DNA from: Rhizobium sp. Root274
GTDB taxonomy: Bacteria; Pseudomonadota; Alphaproteobacteria; Rhizobiales; Rhizobiaceae
DNA: 64,000 bases
Direction of reading: 5' to 3'
NCBI RefSeq assembly: GCF_001429245.1
Contig: NZ_LMJE01000007.1
Coordinates: forward strand, 535,127-599,126
The translations under genes were made by a program, and so were the position numbers. This document shows, piece after piece, positions 42,770 through 51,523 of this stretch; position 1 is the first letter of the stretch, and each line of letters begins with the position of its first letter. The notes beneath the pieces were generated by a model. It was not told where the DNA came from. It ran no database searches and saw only the letters and a list, made by a program, of their open reading frames with translations.

Positions 42770-43809
42770 GCGACGCAGTAATCTTCGGCAATGTCGACAT
42801 CGTCTTTGGCGACAATCCGCAGCGTGCCCTGGACATGGTTGACCAGGGCAAGACCCGTGATGAAATCGGCGCGGAAACCGGCCTTGTGCTTGGTGTCGCC
42901 GGCGCGTCGCTCGCCGTCCAGGAAGGCGAAATCCTTGTCCTGATGGGCCTCTCCGGCTCCGGCAAATCGACGCTTCTGCGCGCCGTCAACGGGCTCGCCC
43001 CGGTGGTGCGTGGCAATGTCGGCGTCAAGACCGATGCCGGCTTTGTCGATCCCTACAAGGCCTCGGCACAGGTGCTGCGCGACCTGCGCATGCACACGGT
43101 ATCGATGGTCTTCCAGCAGTTCGGCCTTCTCCCCTGGCGCACGGTCGCCGAAAACGTTGGCTTCGGCCTCGAACTCGCCGGCGTCCCTGATGCCGAACGG
43201 GAGAAGACGGTGGCAACCCAGCTCGAGCTGGTCAACCTGTCGAAATGGGCCGACCGCAAGGTTCAGGAACTGTCGGGCGGCATGCAGCAGCGTGTTGGCC
43301 TCGCCCGCGCCTTTGCCACCGGCGCGCCGATCCTGCTGATGGACGAACCCTTCTCCGCCCTCGACCCATTGATCCGAACCCGCCTGCAGGACGAACTCCT
43401 CGAATTCCAGGCGCGGCTGAAGAAGACCATCCTCTTCGTCAGCCACGATCTCGACGAGGCCTTCCGCATTGGCAATCGTATCGCCATCATGGAAGGCGGG
43501 CGCATCATCCAGTGCGGCACGCCGCAGGAAATCGTCCAGAACCCGACCAACCAGTATGTCGCGGATTTCGTGCAGAACATGAACCCGATCAACATGCTGA
43601 CAGCGGCTGACGTGATGCGCGACGGCGTGACCGGCGAGCAGGGTCAGGTGACCGGCACGACGGCTCCGCGCACCCCGCTGGTCGATGTGCTCGATGCCCT
43701 GTCGCGCCAACCCGGCACGATCGGGGTCGTTGACAATGGCGTCGTCATCGGCACCATCAACGCCCAGGATGTGGTGAGTGGCCTGACCAAACACCGACGA
43801 AAGGCCTGA
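42766..43809 (+). CDS. choV: Choline ABC transporter ATP-binding protein
   Basis: The 347-aa ATPase drives choline uptake. Walker A is GLSGSGKST (near residue 61), the signature LSGGMQQRVGLARAF, and Walker B ILLMDEPFSALDP. SHDLDEAFRIGNRIAIM holds the switch His. A short C-terminal tail resembling one CBS motif (LSRQPGTIGVVDNGVVIGTI) follows, shorter than in ProV/OpuA. The N-terminal extension NPQRALDMVDQGKTRDEI is typical of the family. It is the last gene of the operon, 51 bases before hugZ. Confidence 0.95.
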   Translation: MSDAVIFGNVDIVFGDNPQRALDMVDQGKTRDEIGAETGLVLGVAGASLAVQEGEILVLMGLSGSGKSTLLRAVNGLAPVVRGNVGVKTDAGFVDPYKASAQVLRDLRMHTVSMVFQQFGLLPWRTVAENVGFGLELAGVPDAEREKTVATQLELVNLSKWADRKVQELSGGMQQRVGLARAFATGAPILLMDEPFSALDPLIRTRLQDELLEFQARLKKTILFVSHDLDEAFRIGNRIAIMEGGRIIQCGTPQEIVQNPTNQYVADFVQNMNPINMLTAADVMRDGVTGEQGQVTGTTAPRTPLVDVLDALSRQPGTIGVVDNGVVIGTINAQDVVSGLTKHRRKA

Positions 43810-43860
43810 CGCCCGGCCCGACATCCGCAAGACCAAGGGGCGGGTGCCGGAGACGAGGCC

Positions 43861-44607
43861 ATGAACGACAAACCGAAGGTGATTCGTGACACCGACGACG
43901 ATGCGCGCCGCCAGGCGCGCATTTTGCTGCGCGGTGCCCGCTTTGCCGCAATCGGGGTCATCGATCCGGAGACGGGTTTCCCCTCGGTCAGCCGTGTGCT
44001 GCTGGGGACCGATATCGATGGCGCGGCCGTCGTTCTAGTGTCCAACCTGTCCGCCCATACGAACGCCCTGCTCGCCGATCCCCGTGCTTCGCTGCTGACC
44101 GGTGAGCCGGCCAAGGGAGATCCGCTCGCCCATCCCCGGCTGACGCTGCAATGCCTGGCCGAGAGCGTCGAGCGCGACAGCGCCGCACACGCCCGCCTGC
44201 GTTTCCGCTTTCTCGCCCGCCATCCGAAATCGCAGCTCTATATCGATTTTCCCGATTTCCGCTTTTTCCGTCTCGTGCCGGTACGGGCAAGCCTGAACGG
44301 GGGCTTCGGGCGCGCCTATCATTTGGGCAAAGAGGACTTTCTGATCCCGATACCCACTGACAATTTTTGGGAGGATCAGCAGAGCCTCATACGAGATTTA
44401 GGGGTGCGAGACCCCGACTTGGCAAGCAGGATAGCGACCGAAATCCATCACGCCCCCAGCGGAGACTGGGCCGTTTGCGGCATTGATTCGCATGGATTAG
44501 ACATAAATTTCAAAGACATGCTGATCCGATACGAATTTGTGACGCCCGTCACAGAAAAATCCCAACTCGAATTAGAGTTACCTAAATCAGAATACGCAGT
44601 ACCTTAA
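43861..44607 (+). CDS. HugZ-family haem-binding / pyridoxamine-phosphate-oxidase-like protein
   Basis: The 248-aa protein has a split-barrel FMN-binding-like N-terminal domain (ARILLRGARFAAIGVIDPET, ASLLTGEPAKGDPLAHPRLT) and a smaller C-terminal DUF2470-type domain (about 170-245). This layout is that of HugZ haem oxygenases, which cut haem for iron. A direct iron role is not shown by its place after choV. The last 260 bases are visibly richer in A and T than the rest, and the coding style shifts there, although the domain reads through normally. Confidence 0.8.
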   Translation: MNDKPKVIRDTDDDARRQARILLRGARFAAIGVIDPETGFPSVSRVLLGTDIDGAAVVLVSNLSAHTNALLADPRASLLTGEPAKGDPLAHPRLTLQCLAESVERDSAAHARLRFRFLARHPKSQLYIDFPDFRFFRLVPVRASLNGGFGRAYHLGKEDFLIPIPTDNFWEDQQSLIRDLGVRDPDLASRIATEIHHAPSGDWAVCGIDSHGLDINFKDMLIRYEFVTPVTEKSQLELELPKSEYAVP

Positions 44608-44608
44608 A

Positions 44609-44624
44609 TTTAGGCATATACAAT
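44609..44624 (+). promoter_or_regulatory. NolR-type box upstream of nolR
   Basis: TTTAGGCATATACAAT fits the published NolR consensus (A/T)TTAG-N9-A(T/A) exactly. It lies about 100 bases before the nolR start, immediately after the hugZ stop codon, in an AT-rich region. This fits known NolR autorepression. Confidence 0.55.
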
Positions 44625-44718
44625 TTTGTTGTGATGGATAAACTTGACGACATATCTAAGGCACGGATTTTTTACGACTGCCCCTCCCCCAGGCGCTCGA
44701 CCAAGGAAAGTTGAACCG

Positions 44719-45039
44719 ATGAAAACCAAAGCTTTGTCTGAACAATCAACCGTTGCTGCCGGCTTGCTGTCCGCCATGGCAAACCCGAAGCGTCTGATGA
44801 TCCTCTGCAGTCTTGTTGAAGGCGAGGTTCCGGTTGGCGTTCTGGCAGCCCAGGTGGGCCTGAGCCAGTCGGCTTTGTCCCAGCACCTGTCCAAGCTGCG
44901 TGCGCAGAAGCTGGTGAAGACCCGCCGCGACGCCCAGACGATCTACTACTCTTCGACGTCGGAGTCGGTCATCAAGATCCTTTCGACGCTGGAAAGCATC
45001 TACTGCGCACCGATGGCAGCAAGCAAAACCGCCGCCTGA
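44719..45039 (+). CDS. nolR: NolR-like ArsR/SmtB-family regulator
   Basis: The 106-aa winged helix protein starts MKTKALSEQSTVAAGLLS. The core AMANPKRLMILCSLVEGEVP, the recognition region VGLSQSALSQHLSKLRAQ and TRRDAQTIYYSS are almost the same as in NolR of Sinorhizobium meliloti as I remember it. NolR represses nod, core symbiosis and stress genes as a dimer. The N- and C-termini differ, as usual for orthologues in non-symbiotic relatives. No metal-binding Cys pair of the ArsR type is present. A terminator lies about 100 bases downstream. Confidence 0.88.
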   Translation: MKTKALSEQSTVAAGLLSAMANPKRLMILCSLVEGEVPVGVLAAQVGLSQSALSQHLSKLRAQKLVKTRRDAQTIYYSSTSESVIKILSTLESIYCAPMAASKTAA

Positions 45040-45140
45040 TGACAGCGCTGCCAGAGCCCAAAGCCATCAGCCTCGCGAGGAGGACGGGCCTGGTGACGCG
45101 GGCGTTCGGGTAGCAGATTTGCGCGCGACGATGAAGATCA

Positions 45141-45172
45141 AAAAACCCGGTCGGCAAACGCCGCCGGGTTTC
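45141..45172 (+). terminator. Rho-independent terminator after nolR
   Basis: AAACCCGG-T-CGGC and GCCG-CCGGGTTT form a strong stem with an AAAC loop and one bulge, followed by CTTT. The A run upstream gives a minus-strand T run too, so it may also serve convergent phoX, although phoX ends further away. Confidence 0.7.
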
Positions 45173-45285
45173 TTTATGCCCCGGACCTGCCGGGCGCGAC
45201 CTTCGCGCCGTCTGCGCATCTTAATCAGTGTTCGCACAGCCTAGGGAGCAAGGCCGGGGCAGAACCCCGGCCGAAGGCATGATGG

Positions 45286-47268
45286 TCAGCTGCCCACGAC
45301 GGCCTGGTCGTCGCGGCTGAGCACGATCAAGGACGGTCGTGCCGGGTGGTCGGCGGTGAAATCCGGCCAAAGGGTGCCGACATCCGCGATCGACGTCGCG
45401 TCCTCGTCATCCGCCATGCGCAACTCGCCGGGATGCTGGACCGAGACGAAGAGCGTCTTGCCGTCCGGCGTGAACGTCGGCGAGCAGCATTCCGAGCCGA
45501 CAGGCGCGACATAGAACAGGCGCGGCAAGGCCCGGCCGGCACCTTCGGTATCCATGACGTAAACCGCGTCTGCGACCCCTTCCGGCGGCGGGCCGTCGGT
45601 CGAGACCCAGAGACGTCCAGAGGGATCGACGGCGAGATTGTCCGGATCGGTGAACCAGCCATTGGCCGACGTCGCCGGGTGGAATATTGCGCCGTCCTCT
45701 GGCTTGGCGGGATCCCCACAGAGCACGAATACGTCCCAGGCAAAGCTTTCCGCGGCAAAATCGGGCGCATCCATGCTACCGGGCGGCACGAGTTCGAGCA
45801 GGTGGCCATGCGGATTGGGTCCACGCGGATTGGCGGGATTGACCTGCACCTCCGCCTTGCCTTCTCCCATCGGGAGGCGGTCCTCGTTCTCGGTCATCGC
45901 GACATAGAGCTTGCCGGTCTTCGGATGAACGATGAAACCCTCAGGCGCATCCATCGGCGTAGCTCCCGCGAGATCGGCAGCGGCACGGGTGTTGAGCACG
46001 ACATCCGTCTGGCTCGCGAAACCGGCAGCTGCGGTGAGCGGCCCCTCACCGGCCACGAGCGGGATCCAGCGCATCGACCCGTCGCTCTCGAAGCGCGCGA
46101 CCGAGAGCGTGCCGCTGTCGAGCAGGTCACGGTTGGCCGCCCGATCGGTCGGGTTCCACGCATCGCGGGTGACGAAACGATAGAGATACTCGAAGTCGTC
46201 ATCGTCGCCCATGAACACCACAACGCGCCCATCGGGCGCGATGCAGCACTGCGCGCCCTCATGGGTCATCCGTCCCAGCGCGGTGCGCTTGACCGGCTTG
46301 GCCGCGGGATCGAACGGATCGATCTCCACCACCCAGTCGAAACGCATCCACTCGTTCGGCTCTTCGTCGAACTTGAAGCGCGACTCGACGCGGCTCACCG
46401 CATAGATGTCGTTCTCATCCTCGTCCCAGCCCTGACGCTCGACGAGTTCCTGATTGGGCAGCGTCTTGTAGTCGCCGGCAAAGACGTCCATGGCGCCCTC
46501 TTCGCCCGAGAGCATGGTGCCCCAGGGCGTGATGCCGCCATTGCAGTTGGAGATGGTGCCGAACACGCGCTTGCCCGTCGGGTCTGCCTTTGTCTTCAGC
46601 CGGTCATCGCCTGCCGCCGGACCGGAGATATCCATCTCGGTCGTCATGTCGATGCGGCGATTGTGCGGGCTGTCGAGCACGACGCTCCAGTCGCTGCCGG
46701 ACTTGGCCACTTCGACCACGGTGACCCCGACCGAGGCCATCAGTGCGCGGATTTGGGTCTCCGTCAGCTTCTCCCGGTAGTCCTCGCTGGAGAGCCCCGG
46801 AAACATCAGGAAGGGCGTCGCATATTCGTGGCTGACCACCAACAGGCCGCGCTCGGAACTCTGTGACCCGAAGGGCAGCGGCAGATACTGGGTAAAGTCA
46901 TTGTTGTAACCGAACTGCCGGGCAGCGGCAGCACCGTCGAGCGTCTTCGGATCGAAGGCGGGGCTGTCGGGAAAAAGCGGGTCGCCCCAGCGCAGCAGGA
47001 TCTGCCGGCGATAGCCTTCAGGCCAGTGATCCCTATCGTCACGCACTCGCGCAAGTTCGGCAAAGGTGAGCGTCGAGGTTGCGGTGGAACCGGATGCCGC
47101 TGCCGGCGAGCCATCCATCAATGGCGAAAGCCCCAGCAGAGCGGAGCTGGCGAAACCCCCCTTGAGGACACTGCGTCTGGCAATGCCCTTGGCAAGCACG
47201 TCTCCATAGGTATCTGCAAAGGCGCGTCGCGGTGTCGGCCGCGCGCGGGTCTTCTGTCTGTCTGACAT
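45286..47268 (-). CDS. phoX: PhoX-family alkaline phosphatase
   Basis: This 660-aa exported phosphatase releases phosphate from organic esters, using a Ca/Fe cofactor in the family. The Tat signal is ARRSVLKGGFASSALLGL (near residues 30-47). Family blocks include NCNGGITPWGTMLSGEEGAM with the Cys-bearing metal site, LGRMTHEGAQCCIAPDGR and WFTDPDNLAVDPSGRLWVST. The ATG at 47268 has GGAG seven bases upstream; longer in-frame starts run into a GC-rich leader. A Pho-box-like sequence lies about 100 bases upstream. Length is normal for PhoX/DUF839. Confidence 0.93.
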   Translation of the reverse strand: MSDRQKTRARPTPRRAFADTYGDVLAKGIARRSVLKGGFASSALLGLSPLMDGSPAAASGSTATSTLTFAELARVRDDRDHWPEGYRRQILLRWGDPLFPDSPAFDPKTLDGAAAARQFGYNNDFTQYLPLPFGSQSSERGLLVVSHEYATPFLMFPGLSSEDYREKLTETQIRALMASVGVTVVEVAKSGSDWSVVLDSPHNRRIDMTTEMDISGPAAGDDRLKTKADPTGKRVFGTISNCNGGITPWGTMLSGEEGAMDVFAGDYKTLPNQELVERQGWDEDENDIYAVSRVESRFKFDEEPNEWMRFDWVVEIDPFDPAAKPVKRTALGRMTHEGAQCCIAPDGRVVVFMGDDDDFEYLYRFVTRDAWNPTDRAANRDLLDSGTLSVARFESDGSMRWIPLVAGEGPLTAAAGFASQTDVVLNTRAAADLAGATPMDAPEGFIVHPKTGKLYVAMTENEDRLPMGEGKAEVQVNPANPRGPNPHGHLLELVPPGSMDAPDFAAESFAWDVFVLCGDPAKPEDGAIFHPATSANGWFTDPDNLAVDPSGRLWVSTDGPPPEGVADAVYVMDTEGAGRALPRLFYVAPVGSECCSPTFTPDGKTLFVSVQHPGELRMADDEDATSIADVGTLWPDFTADHPARPSLIVLSRDDQAVVGS

Positions 47269-47364
47269 GCTCAATCTCCGCACTGATGATGGGTTCGCGA
47301 TCGGATGCAGTTCGCAACGGGACGACATGGGCGTCAGCATCCGGCTGAACGCTATGGGATACCC

Positions 47365-47382
47365 ATGAAAGCGTGATGACGT
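47365..47382 (-). promoter_or_regulatory. Pho-box-like site upstream of phoX
   Basis: On the minus strand ACGTCAT-CACG-CTTTCAT matches the Pho box CTGTCAT-N4-CTGTCAT in 11 of 14 conserved positions and faces phoX. It is 97 bases before the start codon, a normal distance. The 301-base gap 47269-47569 that holds it shows no gene; the rest is promoter sequence for phoX and the divergent aminotransferase. Confidence 0.5.
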
Positions 47383-47569
47383 GGACTTTGGATGCCGGCG
47401 GATTGATCACACGGACTGGAGCTTCCATGACCTTTGTTGATGCCACCCCGGCGGTGGCTTGACCGCGCTTCTCGCCCTGCTAACGTGACGGCGCAAACGA
47501 CAGCCGCGGCGCAAGAGCCGATGGCCGGGAGAATGGCCGCCCGCGACCGAAAGGGCCATGGAGAACACA

Positions 47570-48898
47570 ATGTCGAACCGCCTCAATTCCACGCCGAACG
47601 ACCTGCGCGCCTTCTGGATGCCGTTCACCGCGAACCGCCAGTACAAGAAGGAGCCGCGTCTTTTCGTCGGCGCCCAGGACATGCATTACACCACCCATGA
47701 CGGCCGCCAGGTGCTCGACGGCACCGCCGGCCTCTGGTGTGTGAACGCCGGTCACTGCCGCCCGCTGATCACCGAAGCAATCCGCGAACAGGCGGGCGAA
47801 CTCGACTACGCGCCTGCCTTCCAGCTCGGCCACCCCAAGGCGTTTGAGCTGGCCAATCGCCTGATCGATATCGCGCCGGACAACATGGCGCATGTGCTTT
47901 ACACCAATTCCGGCTCGGAATCGGTCGAAACGGCGCTGAAGGTTGCACTCGCCTATCAGCGCGTGAAAGGCCAGGGCTCGCGTACCCGCCTGATCGGCCG
48001 CGAGCGCGGCTATCACGGCGTCAATTTCGGTGGCATCTCGGTCGGCGGCATCGTCTCCAACCGCAAGATGTTCGGCACGCTGCTCACAGGCGTCGACCAT
48101 ATGCCGCACACCCATCTGCCGGCCAAAAACGCCTTCACCAAGGGCATGCCCGAGCATGGCGGCGATCTGGCCGACGAGTTGGAACGCATCGTCACCCTGC
48201 ATGACGCTTCGACGATTGCAGCCGTCATCGTCGAGCCGGTTTCCGGCTCCACCGGTGTTCTGATCCCGCCGAAGGGCTATCTGCAGCGCCTGCGCGAGAT
48301 CTGCACCAAGCACGGCATCCTGTTGATCTTCGATGAAGTCATCACCGGTTTCGGCCGCCTCGGCGCGCCCTTCGCGGCTCAGTATTTCGACGTGAAGCCG
48401 GATATCATGGTCACCGCCAAGGGCCTGACCAATGGCGTTATCCCGATGGGCGCGGTCTTCGTCACCGCCGAGATCCACGATGCCTTCATGCAGGGCCCCG
48501 ATCACATGATCGAGTTCTTCCACGGCTATACCTATTCCGGCAACCCGATCGCCTCTGCTGCGGCGCTGGGCACGCTGGACACCTACAAGGAAGAGGGCCT
48601 GCTGACCCGCGCTGCCGAGATCGCCCCTTACTGGGAAGAGAAACTGCATTCGCTCCGCGACTGCCCGAACGTCATCGACATCCGCAATCTCGGTCTGATC
48701 GGTGCGATCGAGTTGAAACCGATTGATGGCGAGCCAACCAAGCGCGCCTTCAACGCCTTCCTCAACGCCTATAATGACGGGCTTCTGATCCGCACAACCG
48801 GCGACATCATCGCGCTGTCGCCGCCGCTGATCATCTCGCACGCCGAGATCGATGAACTCTTCGACAAGCTGCGCAAGGTGCTGATGAACAACATCTGA
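47570..48898 (+). CDS. Class III omega-aminotransferase (beta-alanine-pyruvate type)
   Basis: The 442-aa PLP enzyme moves an amino group from beta-alanine or another omega-amine to pyruvate. ATG at 47570 has GGAG six bases before it. Early FWMPFTANRQYKKEPRLFVG, VLYTNSGSESVETALKVAL for cofactor phosphate and IFDEVITGFGRLG are clear. The PLP Lys is in VTAKGLTNGVIPMG. The opening and the motif FHGYTYSGNPIASAA match the beta-alanine-pyruvate aminotransferases of Pseudomonas and rhizobia. It stands alone; no dehydrogenase partner is adjacent. A terminator follows. Confidence 0.92.
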   Translation: MSNRLNSTPNDLRAFWMPFTANRQYKKEPRLFVGAQDMHYTTHDGRQVLDGTAGLWCVNAGHCRPLITEAIREQAGELDYAPAFQLGHPKAFELANRLIDIAPDNMAHVLYTNSGSESVETALKVALAYQRVKGQGSRTRLIGRERGYHGVNFGGISVGGIVSNRKMFGTLLTGVDHMPHTHLPAKNAFTKGMPEHGGDLADELERIVTLHDASTIAAVIVEPVSGSTGVLIPPKGYLQRLREICTKHGILLIFDEVITGFGRLGAPFAAQYFDVKPDIMVTAKGLTNGVIPMGAVFVTAEIHDAFMQGPDHMIEFFHGYTYSGNPIASAAALGTLDTYKEEGLLTRAAEIAPYWEEKLHSLRDCPNVIDIRNLGLIGAIELKPIDGEPTKRAFNAFLNAYNDGLLIRTTGDIIALSPPLIISHAEIDELFDKLRKVLMNNI

Positions 48899-48923
48899 GT
48901 TTCATCTCTGATGATTCCGGAAG

Positions 48924-48948
48924 AAGCGGCCCGCGTGGCCGCTTTTTT
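48924..48948 (+). terminator. Rho-independent terminator of the aminotransferase gene
   Basis: AAGCGGCC and GGCCGCTT form a perfect 8-bp stem with a five-base loop, followed by TTTT, 26 bases after the stop codon. Confidence 0.8.
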
Positions 48949-49152
48949 CATGCCTTGCCCAAAGCTTGCAGCCCCGCTTTCGCCCGGCTTGTTCCCGCCG
49001 CCCCCATCCCTTATTGTCAAGGGAATCGCACGTTCGATCCCGGCGCAGATGACCGCGAGGGCCCGACCGACGACTGTAGCAGCCCCGGCCGTCTCCGCCT
49101 CCGACATCAGGTCCGGGGCGATCTGTCCGGGTCAGGTCCCGGGAGGATATCC

Positions 49153-49428
49153 GTGGTCGACCTCTTCAAGCGCATGTTCGGCAAAGACACTTCCTCCACG
49201 ACCGTAGCGGTGGACGCTGGCGACGCCACGCCTCAGCCCACGCTGCAAAACCGAGCCGACGAAGCGCGGCTCGCCGCTCGCCGCGCCCAGATCAGCAATG
49301 ATCTGTTCGAACTGCAGCAGATTGCCATGGCCGAGCTTGCGCTTCGCCGCGAGCAGGACGCCGCAGCCGCCAAGGCAGGCTTCGAAGCCGACGACACGGA
49401 CACGACGGGCCGCGTCCTGATCGTCTGA
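49153..49428 (+). CDS. Small protein of unknown function
   Basis: The 91-aa protein starts with GTG (VVDLFKRMFGKDTSS), set by GGGAGG six bases upstream. The first ten residues form a short amphipathic helix (VDLFKRMFG). A disordered linker and a charged alpha-helical part follow (ARRAQISNDLFELQQIAMAE, ending in an acidic tail DDTDTTGRV). No family is recognised. The amphipathic start resembles membrane-targeting helices. It sits between the aminotransferase terminator and the LivK-like gene. Confidence 0.6.
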   Translation: MVDLFKRMFGKDTSSTTVAVDAGDATPQPTLQNRADEARLAARRAQISNDLFELQQIAMAELALRREQDAAAAKAGFEADDTDTTGRVLIV

Positions 49429-49600
49429 GGCGCGCCTACCCCGTCTTCTCCCGCAGAAATCTGTGGTGTGACATCGCACCCCTTTGGTCGGGCTTTTGCC
49501 GCTTGCCGAATTTGTCTAAAGACGAGCCGGGGAGCAACAAAAGAACCCTCATGGCGTTGAAGCTGACACAGATCGGTCGCGCCGACCCAAGGAGACGGAC

Positions 49601-50707
49601 ATGAAATTTCAATATCTCGCCAGCGCAGCGCTTGCCGCGCTGATCGCTACCGCACCCGCCGCCCGCGCCGAAATCGTGCTCGGTCTGATGGCGCCGCTTA
49701 CCGGCCCGCTTGCCGCCGTCGGCGCTCAGATCAAGAACGGCGCGGAAACCGCCGTTGAAGAAATCAACAAGAAGGGTGGCGTCAACGGCGAACAGCTGAG
49801 CCTGAAGATTGCCGACGATGCCGCCGAACCCAAGCAGGGTGTCTCGGCCGCCAACCAGCTGGTTGGCGAAGGCGTACGCTTCGTCGTCGGCCCGGTCACC
49901 TCGGGTGTCGCCGTCCCCGCCTCCAGCGTTCTGGCTGAAAACGGCGTGCTGATGGTCACCCCGACCGCAACCGCTCCCGACCTCACCGCCCGTGGCCTGA
50001 CCACGGTGTTTCGCACCTGCGGCCGCGACGACCAGCAGGCCGATGTCGCTGCCAAGTTCGTGCTCGGCACCTACAAGGACAAGAAGATCGCCATCCTCGA
50101 CGACAAGGGCCAGTACGGCAAGGGTCTGGCGGATGCCTTTAAGACGGCGCTGAATGCCGGTGGCGTCACCGAAGTCTTCAAGGATTCGCTGACTGCTGGC
50201 GAAAAGGATTTCGGCGCACTCGTCACGCGTCTGAAGTCTGAAGGCGTCGAAGTCATCTATTTCGGAGGCTACCATCCGGAAGCCGGCCTTCTGGTGCGCC
50301 AGATGAAGGACGCCGGATTGAGCGCCCAACTGATCGCCGGTGACGGCCTGTCCAACAACGAATATGTGACGATCGGTGGCAATGCTGCCGAAGGCACGAT
50401 CTTCACCAACGCCGCCGACGCGCTGAAGAACGACGACAGCAAGGCTGCGGTTGCCGCCCTGCAGGCGAAGAACATCCCGGCCGAAGCTTTTACGCTGAAT
50501 GCCTATGCCGCGGTCGAAGTGATCGCCGCCGGCATTACCAAGGCTGGCAGCACGGACGATGCCGAAGCCGTCGCAACGGCGCTGAAGGACGGCTCGGAAA
50601 TCCCGACCGCCATCGGCAAGCTGACCTATGGCGAAACCGGCGACCTGACCTCGCAGAGCTTCGCCGTCTACAAATGGGAAGCCGGCAAGACGGTGGCTGC
50701 CGAATAA
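49601..50707 (+). CDS. Branched-chain amino-acid type periplasmic binding protein (LivK-like)
   Basis: The 368-aa secreted binding protein has a signal peptide that ends near ARAEIV. The type I periplasmic fold is clear: [56 protein letters not shown] with the usual Tyr replaced, and [19 protein letters not shown]. No permease or ATPase genes of the Liv type are next to it, so it is an orphan that would use a transporter encoded elsewhere. The ligand cannot be told. A very strong terminator follows. Confidence 0.92.
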   Translation: MKFQYLASAALAALIATAPAARAEIVLGLMAPLTGPLAAVGAQIKNGAETAVEEINKKGGVNGEQLSLKIADDAAEPKQGVSAANQLVGEGVRFVVGPVTSGVAVPASSVLAENGVLMVTPTATAPDLTARGLTTVFRTCGRDDQQADVAAKFVLGTYKDKKIAILDDKGQYGKGLADAFKTALNAGGVTEVFKDSLTAGEKDFGALVTRLKSEGVEVIYFGGYHPEAGLLVRQMKDAGLSAQLIAGDGLSNNEYVTIGGNAAEGTIFTNAADALKNDDSKAAVAALQAKNIPAEAFTLNAYAAVEVIAAGITKAGSTDDAEAVATALKDGSEIPTAIGKLTYGETGDLTSQSFAVYKWEAGKTVAAE

Positions 50708-50730
50708 GCTCGGCGACAGCAGAGACGAGC

Positions 50731-50760
50731 GAGGCGGACGGCAACGTCCGCCTCTTTTTT
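50731..50760 (+). terminator. Rho-independent terminator of the LivK-like gene
   Basis: GAGGCGGACG and CGTCCGCCTC form a perfect 10-bp stem with loop GCAA and six following T bases, 23 bases after the stop codon. Confidence 0.92.
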
Positions 50761-50837
50761 ATGGGTCATCCCCAGGGAATACGAAAAACCGCCATTTACC
50801 GGTGTCACGACGGTTTCTTTTGTGCGCCCACCCTTTT

Positions 50838-50855
50838 ATGACAGCCGCATGACAT
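50838..50855. promoter_or_regulatory. Pho box upstream of the DUF47-pit pair
   Basis: ATGACAG-CCGC-ATGACAT is a Pho box in reverse orientation with one mismatch in 14 conserved bases, ending 23 bases before the ATG. In S. meliloti PhoB represses the orfA-pit pair; a reversed box very close to the start fits repression. Confidence 0.7.
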
Positions 50856-50878
50856 TTCCGTGAAAGGGTCCGGAACCC

Positions 50879-51523
50879 ATGCTCAGCCTGTTTCGTAAAA
50901 TGCTCCCGCGCGAAGACCGCTTCTTCGATATGTTCGCTGCCCATGCAAAGAAGGTGGTTGGCGCTGCCGAAGCGCTGAGCGCACTGCTTGAAGGCAAGGA
51001 TGTTGAGGGCAATTGCGCGCTCATCGTCACGCTGGAAGACCAGGCGGACAACATCACCCGTGATGTTCTCCAGGCCGTGCGTCGCAGCTTCATCACCCCC
51101 TTCGACCGGGGCGACATCAAGGATCTCATCCAGTCCATGGACGATGCGATCGACATGATGCACAAGACGGTGAAGACGGTACGCCTCTACGAACAGACTG
51201 AGTTCGACCCGCGCATGCAGGAAATGGGTCGCGCCGTTGTCGAAGCGGCGCGCCTCATCGCCGAAGCCATCCCATTGCTCGACAAGATCGGCCAGAACCA
51301 CCAGCGCCTGACGCAGATTGCCGAAGAGGTGACGCGTGTCGAGGGCCGCTCGGACGAATTGCACGACCAGGGCCTGAAGGCGCTCTACCGCATTCATCGC
51401 GACAGCGGCAACGCCATGGCCTATCTCATTGGGACCGAAATCTACGGCGAACTCGAAAAAGTTCTCGACCGCTTCGAGGATGTGGCCAATGAAATCAGCG
51501 GCATCGTGATCGAGAACGTGTAA
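50879..51523 (+). CDS. DUF47 (PhoU-like) protein, Pit accessory
   Basis: The 214-aa all-helical PhoU-like protein begins MLSLFRKMLPREDRFFDMF, the standard opening of the family. TLEDQADNITRDVLQAVRRS and FITPFDRGDIKDLIQSMDDA carry the acidic metal-binding motifs (ExxxD). It is encoded with and probably controls the low-affinity phosphate carrier Pit, like orfA of S. meliloti. Its stop codon shares one base with the pit start codon (TAATG), so translation is coupled. Confidence 0.93.
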   Translation: MLSLFRKMLPREDRFFDMFAAHAKKVVGAAEALSALLEGKDVEGNCALIVTLEDQADNITRDVLQAVRRSFITPFDRGDIKDLIQSMDDAIDMMHKTVKTVRLYEQTEFDPRMQEMGRAVVEAARLIAEAIPLLDKIGQNHQRLTQIAEEVTRVEGRSDELHDQGLKALYRIHRDSGNAMAYLIGTEIYGELEKVLDRFEDVANEISGIVIENV

